Positions 48,625-56,990 of a stretch of 64,000 nucleotides of DNA are shown one piece after another. How positions within the stretch are numbered: position 1 is the stretch's first letter; each line of letters opens with the position of its first letter. Source of the DNA: JAOPZW01 sp963788935. Lineage in GTDB: Bacteria; Actinomycetota; Thermoleophilia; Solirubrobacterales; Solirubrobacteraceae. The translations under genes were made by a program, and so were the position numbers. The notes under the pieces were generated by a model, which was not told the origin of the DNA, searched no databases, and saw only the letters and a list, made by a program, of their open reading frames with translations. The stretch lies in the NCBI GenBank assembly GCA_963788935.1, contig CAWBIM010000017.1, positions 248,001 to 312,000 of the forward strand, given 5' to 3'.

Positions 48625-48819
48625 ATCAAGCCGTCCACGCGGTGCGCGACCCCGCATCCGATGCGGCGGAAACCCCTCTCCGTGCGCCGCTTTCCGGTCT
48701 TTACCGTCGGTCGGGACGAGGGTGGCGCCCGTATATCGCCGCACCTCCTGTGGGCCGGCCGGTCAGGGGCCGGACCGCACGGCTCATCTGCACTGAACGC
48801 CCGAAGGACCGCGACCGAC

Positions 48820-50247
48820 ATGACGACCATGGCCCACCGACTCCCGCGCGCCCGCGTGACCGGGCTCGCCGCCCTGCTCACGGGGCTCGTCCTCGCCCTG
48901 CCCGACGCCGCCTCCGCGCACGGCATCGGCGGCGCGACCGACCTGCCGATCCCCGGGTGGCTCTTCGCGTGGGGGGCGACCGCGGTCCTCATCCTCTCCT
49001 TCGTCGCGCTCGGCGTGCTGTGGCCGAAGGCGAAGCTCGAGACGCTGGGCCGCCGCCCCGCGTTCACGCTCCCGCGCCTGGCCGAGCCGGCCGCGGCGCT
49101 GCTCGGCCTCGCGCTGACCGCCGTCGTCGTCGTGAGCGCGTTCGCCGGCACGACCGACACCGCGACGAACCTCGCGCCGACGTTCGTCTGGGTCGCCTTC
49201 TGGGTCGCGGTGCCCCTGGCGACCGTCCTCCTCGGCGACTTCTACACCGCGCTCGACCCGTGGCGGACGATCGCGCGCCTCGCCGGCGCCGCGTCCCGCG
49301 CGCTCGGCCGGGCGCCGCGCATCGTGCGCCCGTACCCCGCACGCGCCGGGCGCTGGCCCGCCGCGGCCGGGCTGGCCCTGATCGGCTGGATGGAGCTCGT
49401 GTGGGTCCGCCGCGACGACCCGCGCGCGCTCGGCATCGTGATCCTCGCCTACGGCGCGATCCAGCTCGCCGGCATGGCGCGCTACGGCATCGTCGCGTGG
49501 CGGCAGAACGCCGACCCGTTCGCGGTCTACACGCACGTGCTGTCGCACGCCGCGCCGGTCGTCGCCGACGGGCGCCGCGTCGAGCTCCGCGCACCGCTCT
49601 CCGGCCTGCCGGGCCTGACGGCCGTCCCGGGCACGGTGGCCGTGCTCGTCGCGCTCATCGGCACGACCTCCTACGACGGCCTCAGCCGCGGCACGCTGTG
49701 GACGAAGCTCGTCCCGGACCTCGGCCGGGCCTGGAGCGATCTCGGCGTCGGCACACAGTTCGGGACCGAACTAACCGGCACGATCGGGCTCGTGGTCGCG
49801 CTCTCGCTCGTCGCCGGCGTCTACCGCATCGGCGTCTCCGGGATGGTCCGGATGAGCCGCGGGGCCGAGGGCGCCATGCTCGGCGCGCGGTTCGCCCACA
49901 CGCTCGTGCCGATCGCCGTCGCGTACGTCGTCGCGCACTACTTCTCGCTCGTCGCCCTCCAGGGCCAGGCACTCGCCTCGCTCGCCTCCGATCCGCTCGG
50001 CAACGGCGCGAACATCTTCGGCACGGCGTCGATCAGCGTGAACTACGGCCTGCTGTCGGCCGGCACGATCTGGGCCGTGCAGGTCATCGCGCTCGTCGCG
50101 GGCCACGTCGGCGGCCTCGTCCTCGCGCACGACCGCGCCCTGACGACGTACGCCGACCACCGCCGCGCCGTTCGCTCGCAGCGCTACATGCTCGTGGTCA
50201 TGGTCGGCTTCACGAGCCTCGGGCTCTGGCTGCTGTCGGGCGCCTGA
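48820..50247 (+). CDS. Polytopic membrane protein with exported N-terminal histidine
   Basis: This is a 475-residue protein. The ATG at 48820 has AAGGA about ten bases upstream. A signal peptide ends ASA and the mature chain would begin His-Gly-Ile-Gly-Gly. About ten hydrophobic helices follow, with an amphipathic LGDFYTALDPWRTIARL loop and a conserved-looking HYFSLVALQGQ block. Homologues are often labelled fenitrothion hydrolase, but I see no hydrolase motif. Its position beside copper genes and the mature His suggest a metal-related membrane role; that is inference. Confidence 0.75.
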   Translation: MTTMAHRLPRARVTGLAALLTGLVLALPDAASAHGIGGATDLPIPGWLFAWGATAVLILSFVALGVLWPKAKLETLGRRPAFTLPRLAEPAAALLGLALTAVVVVSAFAGTTDTATNLAPTFVWVAFWVAVPLATVLLGDFYTALDPWRTIARLAGAASRALGRAPRIVRPYPARAGRWPAAAGLALIGWMELVWVRRDDPRALGIVILAYGAIQLAGMARYGIVAWRQNADPFAVYTHVLSHAAPVVADGRRVELRAPLSGLPGLTAVPGTVAVLVALIGTTSYDGLSRGTLWTKLVPDLGRAWSDLGVGTQFGTELTGTIGLVVALSLVAGVYRIGVSGMVRMSRGAEGAMLGARFAHTLVPIAVAYVVAHYFSLVALQGQALASLASDPLGNGANIFGTASISVNYGLLSAGTIWAVQVIALVAGHVGGLVLAHDRALTTYADHRRAVRSQRYMLVVMVGFTSLGLWLLSGA

Positions 50248-50272
50248 GCCGTCGCCGCCGTACGCTGCCGGC

Positions 50273-50791
50273 GTGAGCGCGATCGTCGTGCGCCACGCCG
50301 AGAAGGCCGACGTCCCCGCGATCGCGGGCGTGCACGTCCGCGCGTGGCGGGCGGCCTACCGCGGCCTCGTGCACGACGCCGTCCTCGACAGCCTGTCGGT
50401 CGCCGAGCGCGAGCAGATGTGGAACGGCCTCGTCCCGGGCCGCGACGACGCGCACGTCACGATCGTCGCCGAGATCGAGGGCGAGGTCGTCGGGTTCTGC
50501 TCGGTCGCCGCGCCCTCGCGCGACGCGGACGCGCCCGAGGGCACGGCCGAGATCCCGGCGATCTACGTCGAGCCGGACCGCCGGCGCGGCGGCATCGGCG
50601 CCGCGCTGCTCGATGCGGCGCTCGTCGCGCTCGAGGCGGCGGGCTGGCGTCGGGTGACGCTCTGGGTCGTCGCCACGAACGCGAACGCGCGGGCGTTCTA
50701 CGCGCGGTTCGGCTTCGTGCCGGACGGCGCGAGCCAGGCGGTCGAGGACCTCGGTGCGTCCCTCGACCGCCTGGTGCGCGGTGGCGCCTAG
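50273..50791 (+). CDS. GNAT family N-acetyltransferase
   Basis: This is a 172-residue protein with a GTG start. It has the GNAT fold: IVVRHAEKADVPAIAGVHVRAWRAAYRGLV at the start, the acetyl-CoA loop in VEPDRRRGGIGAALLDAAL (R/Q-x-x-G-x-G/A form), and the final TNANARAFYARFGF. It transfers an acetyl group from acetyl-CoA to an unidentified amine. It is convergent with the SRPBCC gene, with overlapping stops. Confidence 0.93.
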   Translation: MSAIVVRHAEKADVPAIAGVHVRAWRAAYRGLVHDAVLDSLSVAEREQMWNGLVPGRDDAHVTIVAEIEGEVVGFCSVAAPSRDADAPEGTAEIPAIYVEPDRRRGGIGAALLDAALVALEAAGWRRVTLWVVATNANARAFYARFGFVPDGASQAVEDLGASLDRLVRGGA

Positions 50792-51264
50792 GCCATGCCG
50801 CCGGTGAGGAGCCAGGGGTCGTCTCCCGGCTCCCGGCCCTCGGCGACGGCGACGAAGCGCTCGAAGTAGTGCTCCCAGCCGTGCGCGTGCCGCGCGGCCG
50901 AGTCGGCCGAGGGCAGGTCGCGGTGGACGAAGTGCACCATCGTGCCGTCGCCGTCGGGCACGAGGTCGATCTCGATCGTCGTCGAGCCGGCGGGCACCTC
51001 GGCCGCCGCGGTGCCGGTCTCCCAGCCCCACGTGTAGACGAGCCGCCGCGGCGGGTCGAGCTCGACGAACACGCCGCTCGCGACGTTGCCCGAGATCACC
51101 TCGACACGGTGGGCCCCGCCGGGGCGCGCGTCCATCTCGGCGGTGCGGCCCATCCAGCGCACGGCCTTGTCCGGGTCGACGAGGAACTCCCACACGGTCT
51201 CGGGCCGTGCGGCGATCGCGATCTCGCGCTGGATCGCGGTGGTCTCACTGCTGGTCGTGCTCAT
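50788..51264 (-). CDS. SRPBCC (AHSA1-like) domain protein
   Basis: This is a 158-residue START/Bet v 1-like hydrophobic-pocket protein. The pattern IQREIAIAARPETVWEFLVDPDKAVRWMGRTAEMDARPGG and the closing HGWEHYFERFVAVAEGREPG are typical of AHSA1-type proteins found beside ArsR regulators. It overlaps the end of the ArsR gene by 20 bases. Function is probably binding or turnover of a small organic ligand; this is unproven. Confidence 0.9.
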   Translation of the reverse strand: MSTTSSETTAIQREIAIAARPETVWEFLVDPDKAVRWMGRTAEMDARPGGAHRVEVISGNVASGVFVELDPPRRLVYTWGWETGTAAAEVPAGSTTIEIDLVPDGDGTMVHFVHRDLPSADSAARHAHGWEHYFERFVAVAEGREPGDDPWLLTGGMA

Positions 51265-51574
51265 CCCTGCTCCTTTGTTCGCGTTCCGCCTCGCGCTTCA
51301 GGGCGTCGAGACGGTCGTCCCACAGCTCTTCGAGGAACGCCCGCAGCGGCACGAGGCCCTCGGGCCGCACGCGGTACAGCCGCCGGGTGCCGTCGCGGCG
51401 GACGTCGACGAGACCGGCCTCGCGGAGCACCTGGAGGTGCTGGGACACCGCCTGCTGGCTGATGTCGAAGTACGCGGCGATCTCGCCGACGGACCGGGCC
51501 TCGTCACGGACGAGGCGGAGGATCGCCGGCCGACGGGGCTCGGCGAGCGCGCGGAGGACGTCCTGGGCGCTCAT
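51245..51574 (-). CDS. ArsR-family repressor
   Basis: This is a 109-residue winged-helix regulator: VLRALAEPRRPAILRLVRDEARSVGEIAAYFDISQQAVSQHLQVLREAGLVDVRRDGTRRLYRV. The metal-binding cysteines of classical ArsR are absent, so a non-metal signal is likely. Pairing with an SRPBCC gene is common for this subgroup. A strong inverted repeat about 35 bases upstream of the ATG is a natural operator. Confidence 0.93.
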   Translation of the reverse strand: MSAQDVLRALAEPRRPAILRLVRDEARSVGEIAAYFDISQQAVSQHLQVLREAGLVDVRRDGTRRLYRVRPEGLVPLRAFLEELWDDRLDALKREAEREQRSRDEHDQQ

Positions 51575-51607
51575 CGTGGCGCGAGTCTGGCAGGACGGCG
51601 ACGTTAA

Positions 51608-51627
51608 TTCAAGTGTTCACTTGTGAA
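51608..51627 (-). promoter_or_regulatory. Probable operator of the ArsR/SRPBCC operon
   Basis: CAAGTG-TT-CACTTG is a perfect inverted repeat, extended outwards by TTCA and TGAA with one mismatch. It lies 34-53 bases upstream of the ArsR ATG, where a dimeric winged-helix repressor would block transcription. Confidence 0.65.
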
Positions 51628-51666
51628 AGTGGCGACTTGTGCATCGCGTTGACTGCCGCCGAACGG

Positions 51667-51694
51667 CGACGGGCCCGGCGAACCGGGCCCGTCG
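51667..51694 (-). terminator. Strong hairpin downstream of copC
   Basis: A perfect 12-bp stem (CGACGGGCCCGG with CCGGGCCCGTCG) closed by a CGAA tetraloop lies 22 bases past the copC stop. It could end the copper-cluster transcript. Confidence 0.7.
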
Positions 51695-51715
51695 TCCACC
51701 GGAGGGGATGGCCGC

Positions 51716-52081
51716 TCAGCGGGCGGTGAAGCTGAAGCTGCCCTTCTCCGTGTCGCCGTCGTCGGCCTTGACGCGCCAGCTCACGGTGTACTTGCCGGCC
51801 GCGAGGCGCTTGGAGAACGTCGCCCGCAGGCGCTTCTTGTCGTTCACGAGGCCGCTCGCCTTCGCGGTGACGGTCGAGCCGTTCGCGCGCTTGACGCTGA
51901 TGAGGCCGGTGACGACGGCCTCGCCGAAGCGCACGCTGACGGTCTTGACGTTCGTCGCGGTCGAGCCCTTCGAGGGCGACGTGCCGAGGACGGGCGCGTG
52001 GGCGAGGGCGGGGGCGGCGGTGACGCCGGTGGCGAGGACCGCGCTGAGCGCGGCGACGCGGCGGATGGTGCGGGAGGACAT
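51716..52081 (-). CDS. copC: CopC-domain copper-binding protein
   Basis: This is a 121-residue exported protein. The signal peptide (MSSRTIRRVAALSAVLATGVTAAPALA) is cut before His28, giving a mature HAPVLGTSPSKGSTA, the CopC copper site in which the N-terminal amine and histidine bind Cu(II). The remaining beta sandwich (VSVRFGEAVV, YTVSWRVKADDGDTEKGSFSF) is of normal CopC length. It is the last gene of the minus-strand copper cluster. Confidence 0.93.
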   Translation of the reverse strand: MSSRTIRRVAALSAVLATGVTAAPALAHAPVLGTSPSKGSTATNVKTVSVRFGEAVVTGLISVKRANGSTVTAKASGLVNDKKRLRATFSKRLAAGKYTVSWRVKADDGDTEKGSFSFTAR

Positions 52082-52166
52082 GGACGGTTCCTTTCGGACG
52101 AGGCGTACGGGGATTCGACGAGGGCGGCGGGCACGACCCGCCCGCCGCCCGGAACGGAGCTGACGG

Positions 52167-52919
52167 CTACGCGGTGGCCGGCGCGCTGCGGCGTCCGCGG
52201 TCGTCGCGGCGACGGTTGGCCAGGAGCGCGCCGCCGCCGAACAGGAAGCCGAGGACGCCGATGGCGAGCGCGGCGATGCTGAGGCCGTTCGAGCCGTCGT
52301 CGCCCGACGTCGCCGCGGCCTGGGTCGCGCCGCCGTCGTGGCCGGTGCTCGAGGCGCCCGCGCCCATGCCGGCGTGCGTGCCGGCCGAGGCGGCCGCGCC
52401 CTGCGCCGCGGCGGCCGTGACGGTCACCTGCGGGGCGGGCGTGTCGGCGTCGGGGCCGCCGATCCAGCGGACGATCTCACCGTTGCTGTAGGTCTGCAGC
52501 GCCTTGAAGGTCAGCTTGTCGCCGGCCTTGCCCGGGATCTGGACGGAGATCGGGAAGTCCTGGAACTGCCCCGCCTTGATCCCGCCGCTCTTGCTGGTGC
52601 GGGTGAAGGTCATCCGGTCGACGCCCTCGGTGATCGGGCCGTCGTCGGTCTGGATCGGCGTGGCGAGCTTCTTCATGACGACCTTGACCTTCCAGCCCGG
52701 GACGGCCTGGTAGCGCGCGGCGGCGAAGCCGGCCGGGAAGCGCACGTCGACCTTCGAGGTGGCGGCGTCGTCGCGCTCGGTGGGGACGCGGACGTCGAGC
52801 TTCATGAAGGCGCCGGCGGGCGCCGAGGACGGCTGCAGCGTGACGTGGGCCTGCGCGGCGGCCGGAAGGGCGAGGGCGGCGATGGTCGTCGCGACGACGA
52901 CCGTGCGGTTGCGGGTCAT
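52167..52919 (-). CDS. YcnI-like (DUF1775) copper-associated protein
   Basis: This is a 250-residue protein with AAAGGAG before its ATG. The signal peptide ends AQA and the mature chain starts HVTLQPSSAPAGAF, the YcnI copper site. Family blocks are FMKLDVRVPTERDDAATSKVDVRFPAGFAAARYQAVPGWKV and VDRMTFT. A Ala/Gly-rich linker leads to a C-terminal membrane helix (IAALAIGVLGFLFGGGALLA) and a basic tail, so it is anchored at the surface. It likely passes copper to CopC/CopD. Confidence 0.92.
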   Translation of the reverse strand: MTRNRTVVVATTIAALALPAAAQAHVTLQPSSAPAGAFMKLDVRVPTERDDAATSKVDVRFPAGFAAARYQAVPGWKVKVVMKKLATPIQTDDGPITEGVDRMTFTRTSKSGGIKAGQFQDFPISVQIPGKAGDKLTFKALQTYSNGEIVRWIGGPDADTPAPQVTVTAAAAQGAAASAGTHAGMGAGASSTGHDGGATQAAATSGDDGSNGLSIAALAIGVLGFLFGGGALLANRRRDDRGRRSAPATA

Positions 52920-53002
52920 GCGGAACTGCTCCTTTGCGGAAGATGGTTTGGATGCGAACGGCACGAGTGGCGGAGACGGGCGCGCCGGGCGGCGCGGCGC
53001 CG

Positions 53003-53309
53003 TCACGCCACGGGTGGCGCGCGTCCGGCGAGGGAGCAGCCGACGAGGAGCCCGCCGCGCGGCACGAGCAGCGCGGCCGGGCGGGGAAGACGAAGGGCAT
53101 GGACGACGGCGCGGCGCGCCGGCGGCGCAGCCGCGAGCACGCGCTCGCCGACGTAGCGGCCGGCGAGCAGCGGCAGCAGGAGCACGAACGCGGGCGTGAG
53201 GAACAGCAGCCCGGTCTCGAGCCCGCCGACGTGCAGGCCGACCAGCCACAGCGCGGCCAGGACGGCCACGCCGATCGTGACGCGCAGCGCGTGGTCCGGC
53301 CGCCGGCTC
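53003..53309 (-). CDS. Small two-span membrane protein, copy A
   Basis: This is a 101-residue protein with two hydrophobic helices (VTIGVAVLAALWLVGLHVG and LLFLTPAFVLLLPLLAGRYVGE) and a basic C-terminus. Its ATG overlaps the stop of the CopC-CopD gene. It shares LLLPLLAGRYVGE with the protein at 55952-56281, so the two are paralogues at either end of the same cluster. The function is unknown. Confidence 0.75.
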
Positions 53310-55191
53310 ATCGCACCGGGACCTTCACGGTCGTCTCGTACTCGTCGAAGTCCGACACGCGGTCGGTCACCGCGATCCGCCAGTCGCCGCCCGGGCTCAG
53401 CGTCACGGCGTCGGCGACGTAGTGGCCGGGGCCGGCGCGATGGAGCGTGAGGTCGAGCGGGCCGATGCCACGGCCGGGCAGGCTCGCCTTCGCCCGCAGC
53501 TCCTTCGTGCCCGTGAACGGCGCGCCGTCCTTGGCGTTCAGCAGGTACAGGTGGACCTGGTTGGGCCCGACCCGCGCCGGGTCGACGGTCATCTGCAGGT
53601 CGAGCGGGCCGATGCGCTGGGTCGCGTTGACGGGGCCGCTCGCGGCGGTGGCGGCCGTGGGCGGCGCGTAGCCGGTCAGCGCGCCGGTCACGGCGAGCAC
53701 CGCGACGATCAGCAGCACCTCGGTCCGCAGCGTGCGGCGCAGGAGGCGGCCCGCGCCGCCGGGGGCCGCGCCGGTCGCGGCCAGCCGCCGGAGGGCGGGC
53801 ACGACCCGCTGCCGGTTCACGGCCCCCAGCGCGATCAGCGCGCTCAGCAGGACGATCTTGACGAGCACGGCACGGCCGAACGCGGTGTGGACGAGGGCAT
53901 CGAGGTGGCGCACCTCGACGAGGGCCTGGACCGTGCCGGTGAGCGCCAGCGCGAGCACGGCGGCGAGCGCGAGCGGCGAGAAGCGCTGCAGCGTCGCGGC
54001 GAGCAGGCGGGTGCGGTCGGCGGGCTCGAGCGCGCGCGTCGCGGCGGGGACGGCGGCGAGCAGGAAGATCAGGCCGCCGAGCCACGCGCTCATGGCGACC
54101 ACGTGGACGACGTCCGCGGGCACGAGCAGCGCCACCGGCGACTGGGTGTGGGCGTGGCCGGCGAGGGCCGGGGTGAGCGCGAGCACGGCGCCGACGACGG
54201 CCGCGACGGCGATCGCGACCGGGCGGGCCGGACGACCGGGCGCGACCGCCACCGGCCGGGCGACGGGCGGCGGGGCCGCGACGTCCCGGTCCGAGGCGAC
54301 GCCGCGCTCGATCCCGCCGCCCCCGACGCCGACGAGCGCGAGCTCGGGCGCAGCCACGGCCGCGGCCGGGGCGACGGCGGGCGCCGCCACCGCCGCGGGC
54401 GTGCGCCGCAGCGCGGCGGCCGCGAGCCCCGCACCGAGCAGGACCCAGGCACCGAGGCGCACGGCGTAGACGGCGCCGAAGTGCGTGTGGAGGACGTCGC
54501 GGACGATCCGCGGGTCGAGCGCGGCCCAGAACGAGGTGCCGGCGGCGGTCGCGCCCTCGAGGACGATCACGGCGGCGGTCGAGACGGCGCCCGTGACGGC
54601 GGCGACGCCGAGCAGGCGGCCCGTGCGGCGGGCGAACGGGGCGCCGGCGGCCGGAAGGCCGGCCGCGCGCAGCGCCGGGCCCCACACGAGCGCGAGGAAG
54701 ATCATGCCACCGAGGGCGAGCGCGATCGCGAGGTAGCCGACGGCCTTGGCGGCGCCCATCGCGACGCCCGTCGCCGGCCCGGCCTTCGCGCCGTCGAGGA
54801 GGTCGGCGACCGACGCGCCGGGCGCGGCGCCCGGGGCGCCGAGGTCGAAGACGAAGCCGCCCGAGATCGTGTGGCCGTCGGCCGACACGACGCGGTACGT
54901 CGCGGTGTAGGCGCCGTCCGCCAGGCCCGAGCGCAGGCCGACGGCGATCCGCTCGCCCGCCCCGCCCGGATGGACGACGTGGTTGTCGTCGACCCGCGCG
55001 CCCTTCGCGTCGAAGACGCGGACGGCGCCGAAGGTGCCCTCGACGGGCTCGTTGAAGCGGAACACGACCTGCTCGGGCGCGGCCTTCAGGGCCGCGCCGC
55101 GCGCCGGGGTCGTGCCCTCGAGCGTCGCGTGCGCGCTCGCCGCCGGAGCGGCGATCGCGAGTACCGCGAGCGCGAGGAGGAGGGCTCTCAC
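53308..55191 (-). CDS. CopC-CopD fusion copper transport protein
   Basis: This is a 627-residue protein. The signal peptide is cut after ASA, leaving HATLEGTTPARGAAL, a CopC domain (about 21-125) with a mature N-terminal His. About eight membrane helices of CopD follow (135-480), including LVPADVVHVVAMSAWLGGLIFLLA, whose His residues are typical copper ligands. A C-terminal FixH/YtkA-like beta domain (about 520-627) ends YETTVKVPVR. It should import copper across the membrane. The GTG start overlaps the upstream stop. Confidence 0.93.
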   Translation of the reverse strand: MRALLLALAVLAIAAPAASAHATLEGTTPARGAALKAAPEQVVFRFNEPVEGTFGAVRVFDAKGARVDDNHVVHPGGAGERIAVGLRSGLADGAYTATYRVVSADGHTISGGFVFDLGAPGAAPGASVADLLDGAKAGPATGVAMGAAKAVGYLAIALALGGMIFLALVWGPALRAAGLPAAGAPFARRTGRLLGVAAVTGAVSTAAVIVLEGATAAGTSFWAALDPRIVRDVLHTHFGAVYAVRLGAWVLLGAGLAAAALRRTPAAVAAPAVAPAAAVAAPELALVGVGGGGIERGVASDRDVAAPPPVARPVAVAPGRPARPVAIAVAAVVGAVLALTPALAGHAHTQSPVALLVPADVVHVVAMSAWLGGLIFLLAAVPAATRALEPADRTRLLAATLQRFSPLALAAVLALALTGTVQALVEVRHLDALVHTAFGRAVLVKIVLLSALIALGAVNRQRVVPALRRLAATGAAPGGAGRLLRRTLRTEVLLIVAVLAVTGALTGYAPPTAATAASGPVNATQRIGPLDLQMTVDPARVGPNQVHLYLLNAKDGAPFTGTKELRAKASLPGRGIGPLDLTLHRAGPGHYVADAVTLSPGGDWRIAVTDRVSDFDEYETTVKVPVR

Positions 55192-55862
55192 CACGCCTCG
55201 ATCTCCGCCGCCCCGACCGGGGCGTCCGCGCCGCGACGGCGACGCACGACGACGACGGCGCCGAGGCCGAGCAGCGCGATCAGCGCCAGGCCGGCGTACG
55301 CCCCGACCGGCGTGCCGCCGCCGCCCGTCCCGGCCCAGAAGAGGGTGCCGTCGACGGAGGCGTTGGTGGTGCCGACCTGGAGCGGGACCTTCCAGTCGAA
55401 GACCTTCGTGCGCTTGGTCTTGTCCGTGACCTGCTTGGGCGCGATCGTGCTCATCCAGTGGATGCGGTGGTCGTGCCACTGAAAGCGCCCGGCGCGGTCG
55501 ACGATCTGCCAGTCGGGCGTCGCGCCCGCCTTCGCCGAGGCCGGGACCTTGCCCGTGCTCGTGCGATCGTTGTTCAGGTAGAACGCCGGCGAGTTGTGGT
55601 TCACCTGCACCGTGCCGTCGCCGAGGATCCGCGCGTACGGCTCGCCCTGGTAGCCCTTGACGATCACGGTCTTGCCGCTCGTGTTCTGCAGCTCGAGACG
55701 GTCGTCGAGGCTGAGCACCTGCAGGCGCACGCCGGGCAGCTTGGGCGCCACCTGGTCGATGACCGAGCGGTAGTTCGGGTTGCCCTGGTGGGCATGGGCG
55801 GTCGGCGCGGCGGCCAGCGCGAGCAGCGCCGACAGCGCGACGACCAGACGCAGGCGGGACAT
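55188..55862 (-). CDS. Surface-anchored protein of the copper cluster, unknown family
   Basis: This is a 224-residue protein. A signal peptide ends AHA and the mature chain starts HQGNPNYRSVIDQVAPKLPGV. A beta-rich domain (about 30-185) includes QWHDHRIHWM, a His-rich stretch well suited to metal. A C-terminal helix (AGLALIALLGLGAVVVV) and an RRRRG stop-transfer anchor it. I recall similar proteins beside CopC/YcnI genes, but no function is established. It is coupled to the CopC-CopD gene by overlap. Confidence 0.82.
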   Translation of the reverse strand: MSRLRLVVALSALLALAAAPTAHAHQGNPNYRSVIDQVAPKLPGVRLQVLSLDDRLELQNTSGKTVIVKGYQGEPYARILGDGTVQVNHNSPAFYLNNDRTSTGKVPASAKAGATPDWQIVDRAGRFQWHDHRIHWMSTIAPKQVTDKTKRTKVFDWKVPLQVGTTNASVDGTLFWAGTGGGGTPVGAYAGLALIALLGLGAVVVVRRRRGADAPVGAAEIEAW

Positions 55863-55951
55863 GGTTCTCCTGGAGCGAATGGACGGCGGGACGGACGGAC
55901 GAGCGGGCTCGCGCGACGCCCCGTCGCCTCGGTGCGGCGGACGGGTGCGGG

Positions 55952-56281
55952 CTAGCGCGCGAGCAGCGCCGCGGGCGGCCCGCGCTGGGCCAGCGCGACC
56001 GCGATGAGGCGCCCGCCGCGGGCGAGCACGCGGGGCGCGCGCAGCGGCAGGGCGGCCGGCATCGCGTGAACCGGGCGCCGGCGCGGCGGCGCGACGAGCG
56101 CGCCGAGGCGGGCGATGCCGTCCTCCCCGACGTACCGGCCGGCGAGGAGCGGGAGCAGCAGGACGAGCGCGGGCGCGGCGAGCAGCACGTCGCTGCTGAC
56201 GCCGGTGACGCTCTGGAGCACCGCGAGCAGCACCGTCAGGGCGGCAAGCCCGAGCAGGAGTCGCTGGTCACGGCGCGGCAT
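55952..56281 (-). CDS. Small two-span membrane protein, copy B
   Basis: This is a 109-residue protein from the ATG at 56281. Hydrophobic helices LLGLAALTVLLAVLQSV and VLLAAPALVLLLPLLAGRYVGE precede a basic, Pro/Arg-rich tail. The last helix and motif match copy A at 53003-53309, showing an old duplication. It is the first gene of the copper cluster in transcription order. The function is unknown. Confidence 0.72.
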   Translation of the reverse strand: MPRRDQRLLLGLAALTVLLAVLQSVTGVSSDVLLAAPALVLLLPLLAGRYVGEDGIARLGALVAPPRRRPVHAMPAALPLRAPRVLARGGRLIAVALAQRGPPAALLAR

Positions 56282-56403
56282 GGATCGCAGACTACGGACC
56301 CGGGCCGGCCACGTCGTAGGTACTTCCCGCAATTGCGGGCGGTCTGGACGAACGTCCGGTGCGGGGGAAACGCGCCAGAGCGGCGCGGCTCACGGGCCGG
56401 GGT

Positions 56404-56814
56404 CTAGGCGGCGGCGGCGCGGCGGAAGCGGCCCGAGCGGCGGTCGACCTCGAACCAGACCTTGCATCCGCGATCGTTGCAGTCCACGCCCCACCGGCTC
56501 GCGAGCTTGGCGAGCAGGCGCAGGCCGAAGCCCTCGGTGTGGACGCCTTCGGGATCGAACCCGTCGCCTTGGTCGGCGACCTCCACCCGGGCGAAATCCT
56601 CTCCCAGGCGGGCGAAGAACACGATGCGTTGGTCCGCGCGAAGGCCGGCATGGCGCACGGCGTTGCCGACGATCTCGGTCGCCAGCAGCGTGACGGTGTG
56701 CTCGACGTCCTCGTGCAGGCCGCTCGACCCCAGCGCGCGGCGCGCGAGGCGGGCGGATTCCGGACGCGGTTCGAGAGCGAGAAGGACATCTCGGGTCTCG
56801 GTGGCGATAGCCAT
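56404..56814 (-). CDS. RsbW-like ATP-binding anti-sigma/serine kinase
   Basis: This is a 136-residue HATPase_c_2 protein. ATP-site motifs are LATEIVGNAVRHAG (N box), VADQGDGFDPEG (G1) and EGFGLRLLAKLASRWGV (G2). Such proteins bind sigma factors or phosphorylate anti-sigma antagonists. No antagonist (STAS) gene is adjacent. The ATG at 56814 is preferred because the fold begins just after it. The target sigma is unknown; the window itself encodes two. Confidence 0.88.
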   Translation of the reverse strand: MAIATETRDVLLALEPRPESARLARRALGSSGLHEDVEHTVTLLATEIVGNAVRHAGLRADQRIVFFARLGEDFARVEVADQGDGFDPEGVHTEGFGLRLLAKLASRWGVDCNDRGCKVWFEVDRRSGRFRRAAAA

Positions 56815-56990
56815 GATCGAAGGCTGCCCCGACCGTCGGCGCCCCATGCGCTGGGCACGCACATTTTCCGCCGTCTGACATGTGGGGTCGGCGGGGTGGG
56901 ATGGCATGGCGCCCTCGCGTGAGCGCGCCTCCGAGCTGGACCGGGAGTGCATCGTTCAGGCGGTACCCGGTGCCCGGGGGGCCGAACCGC

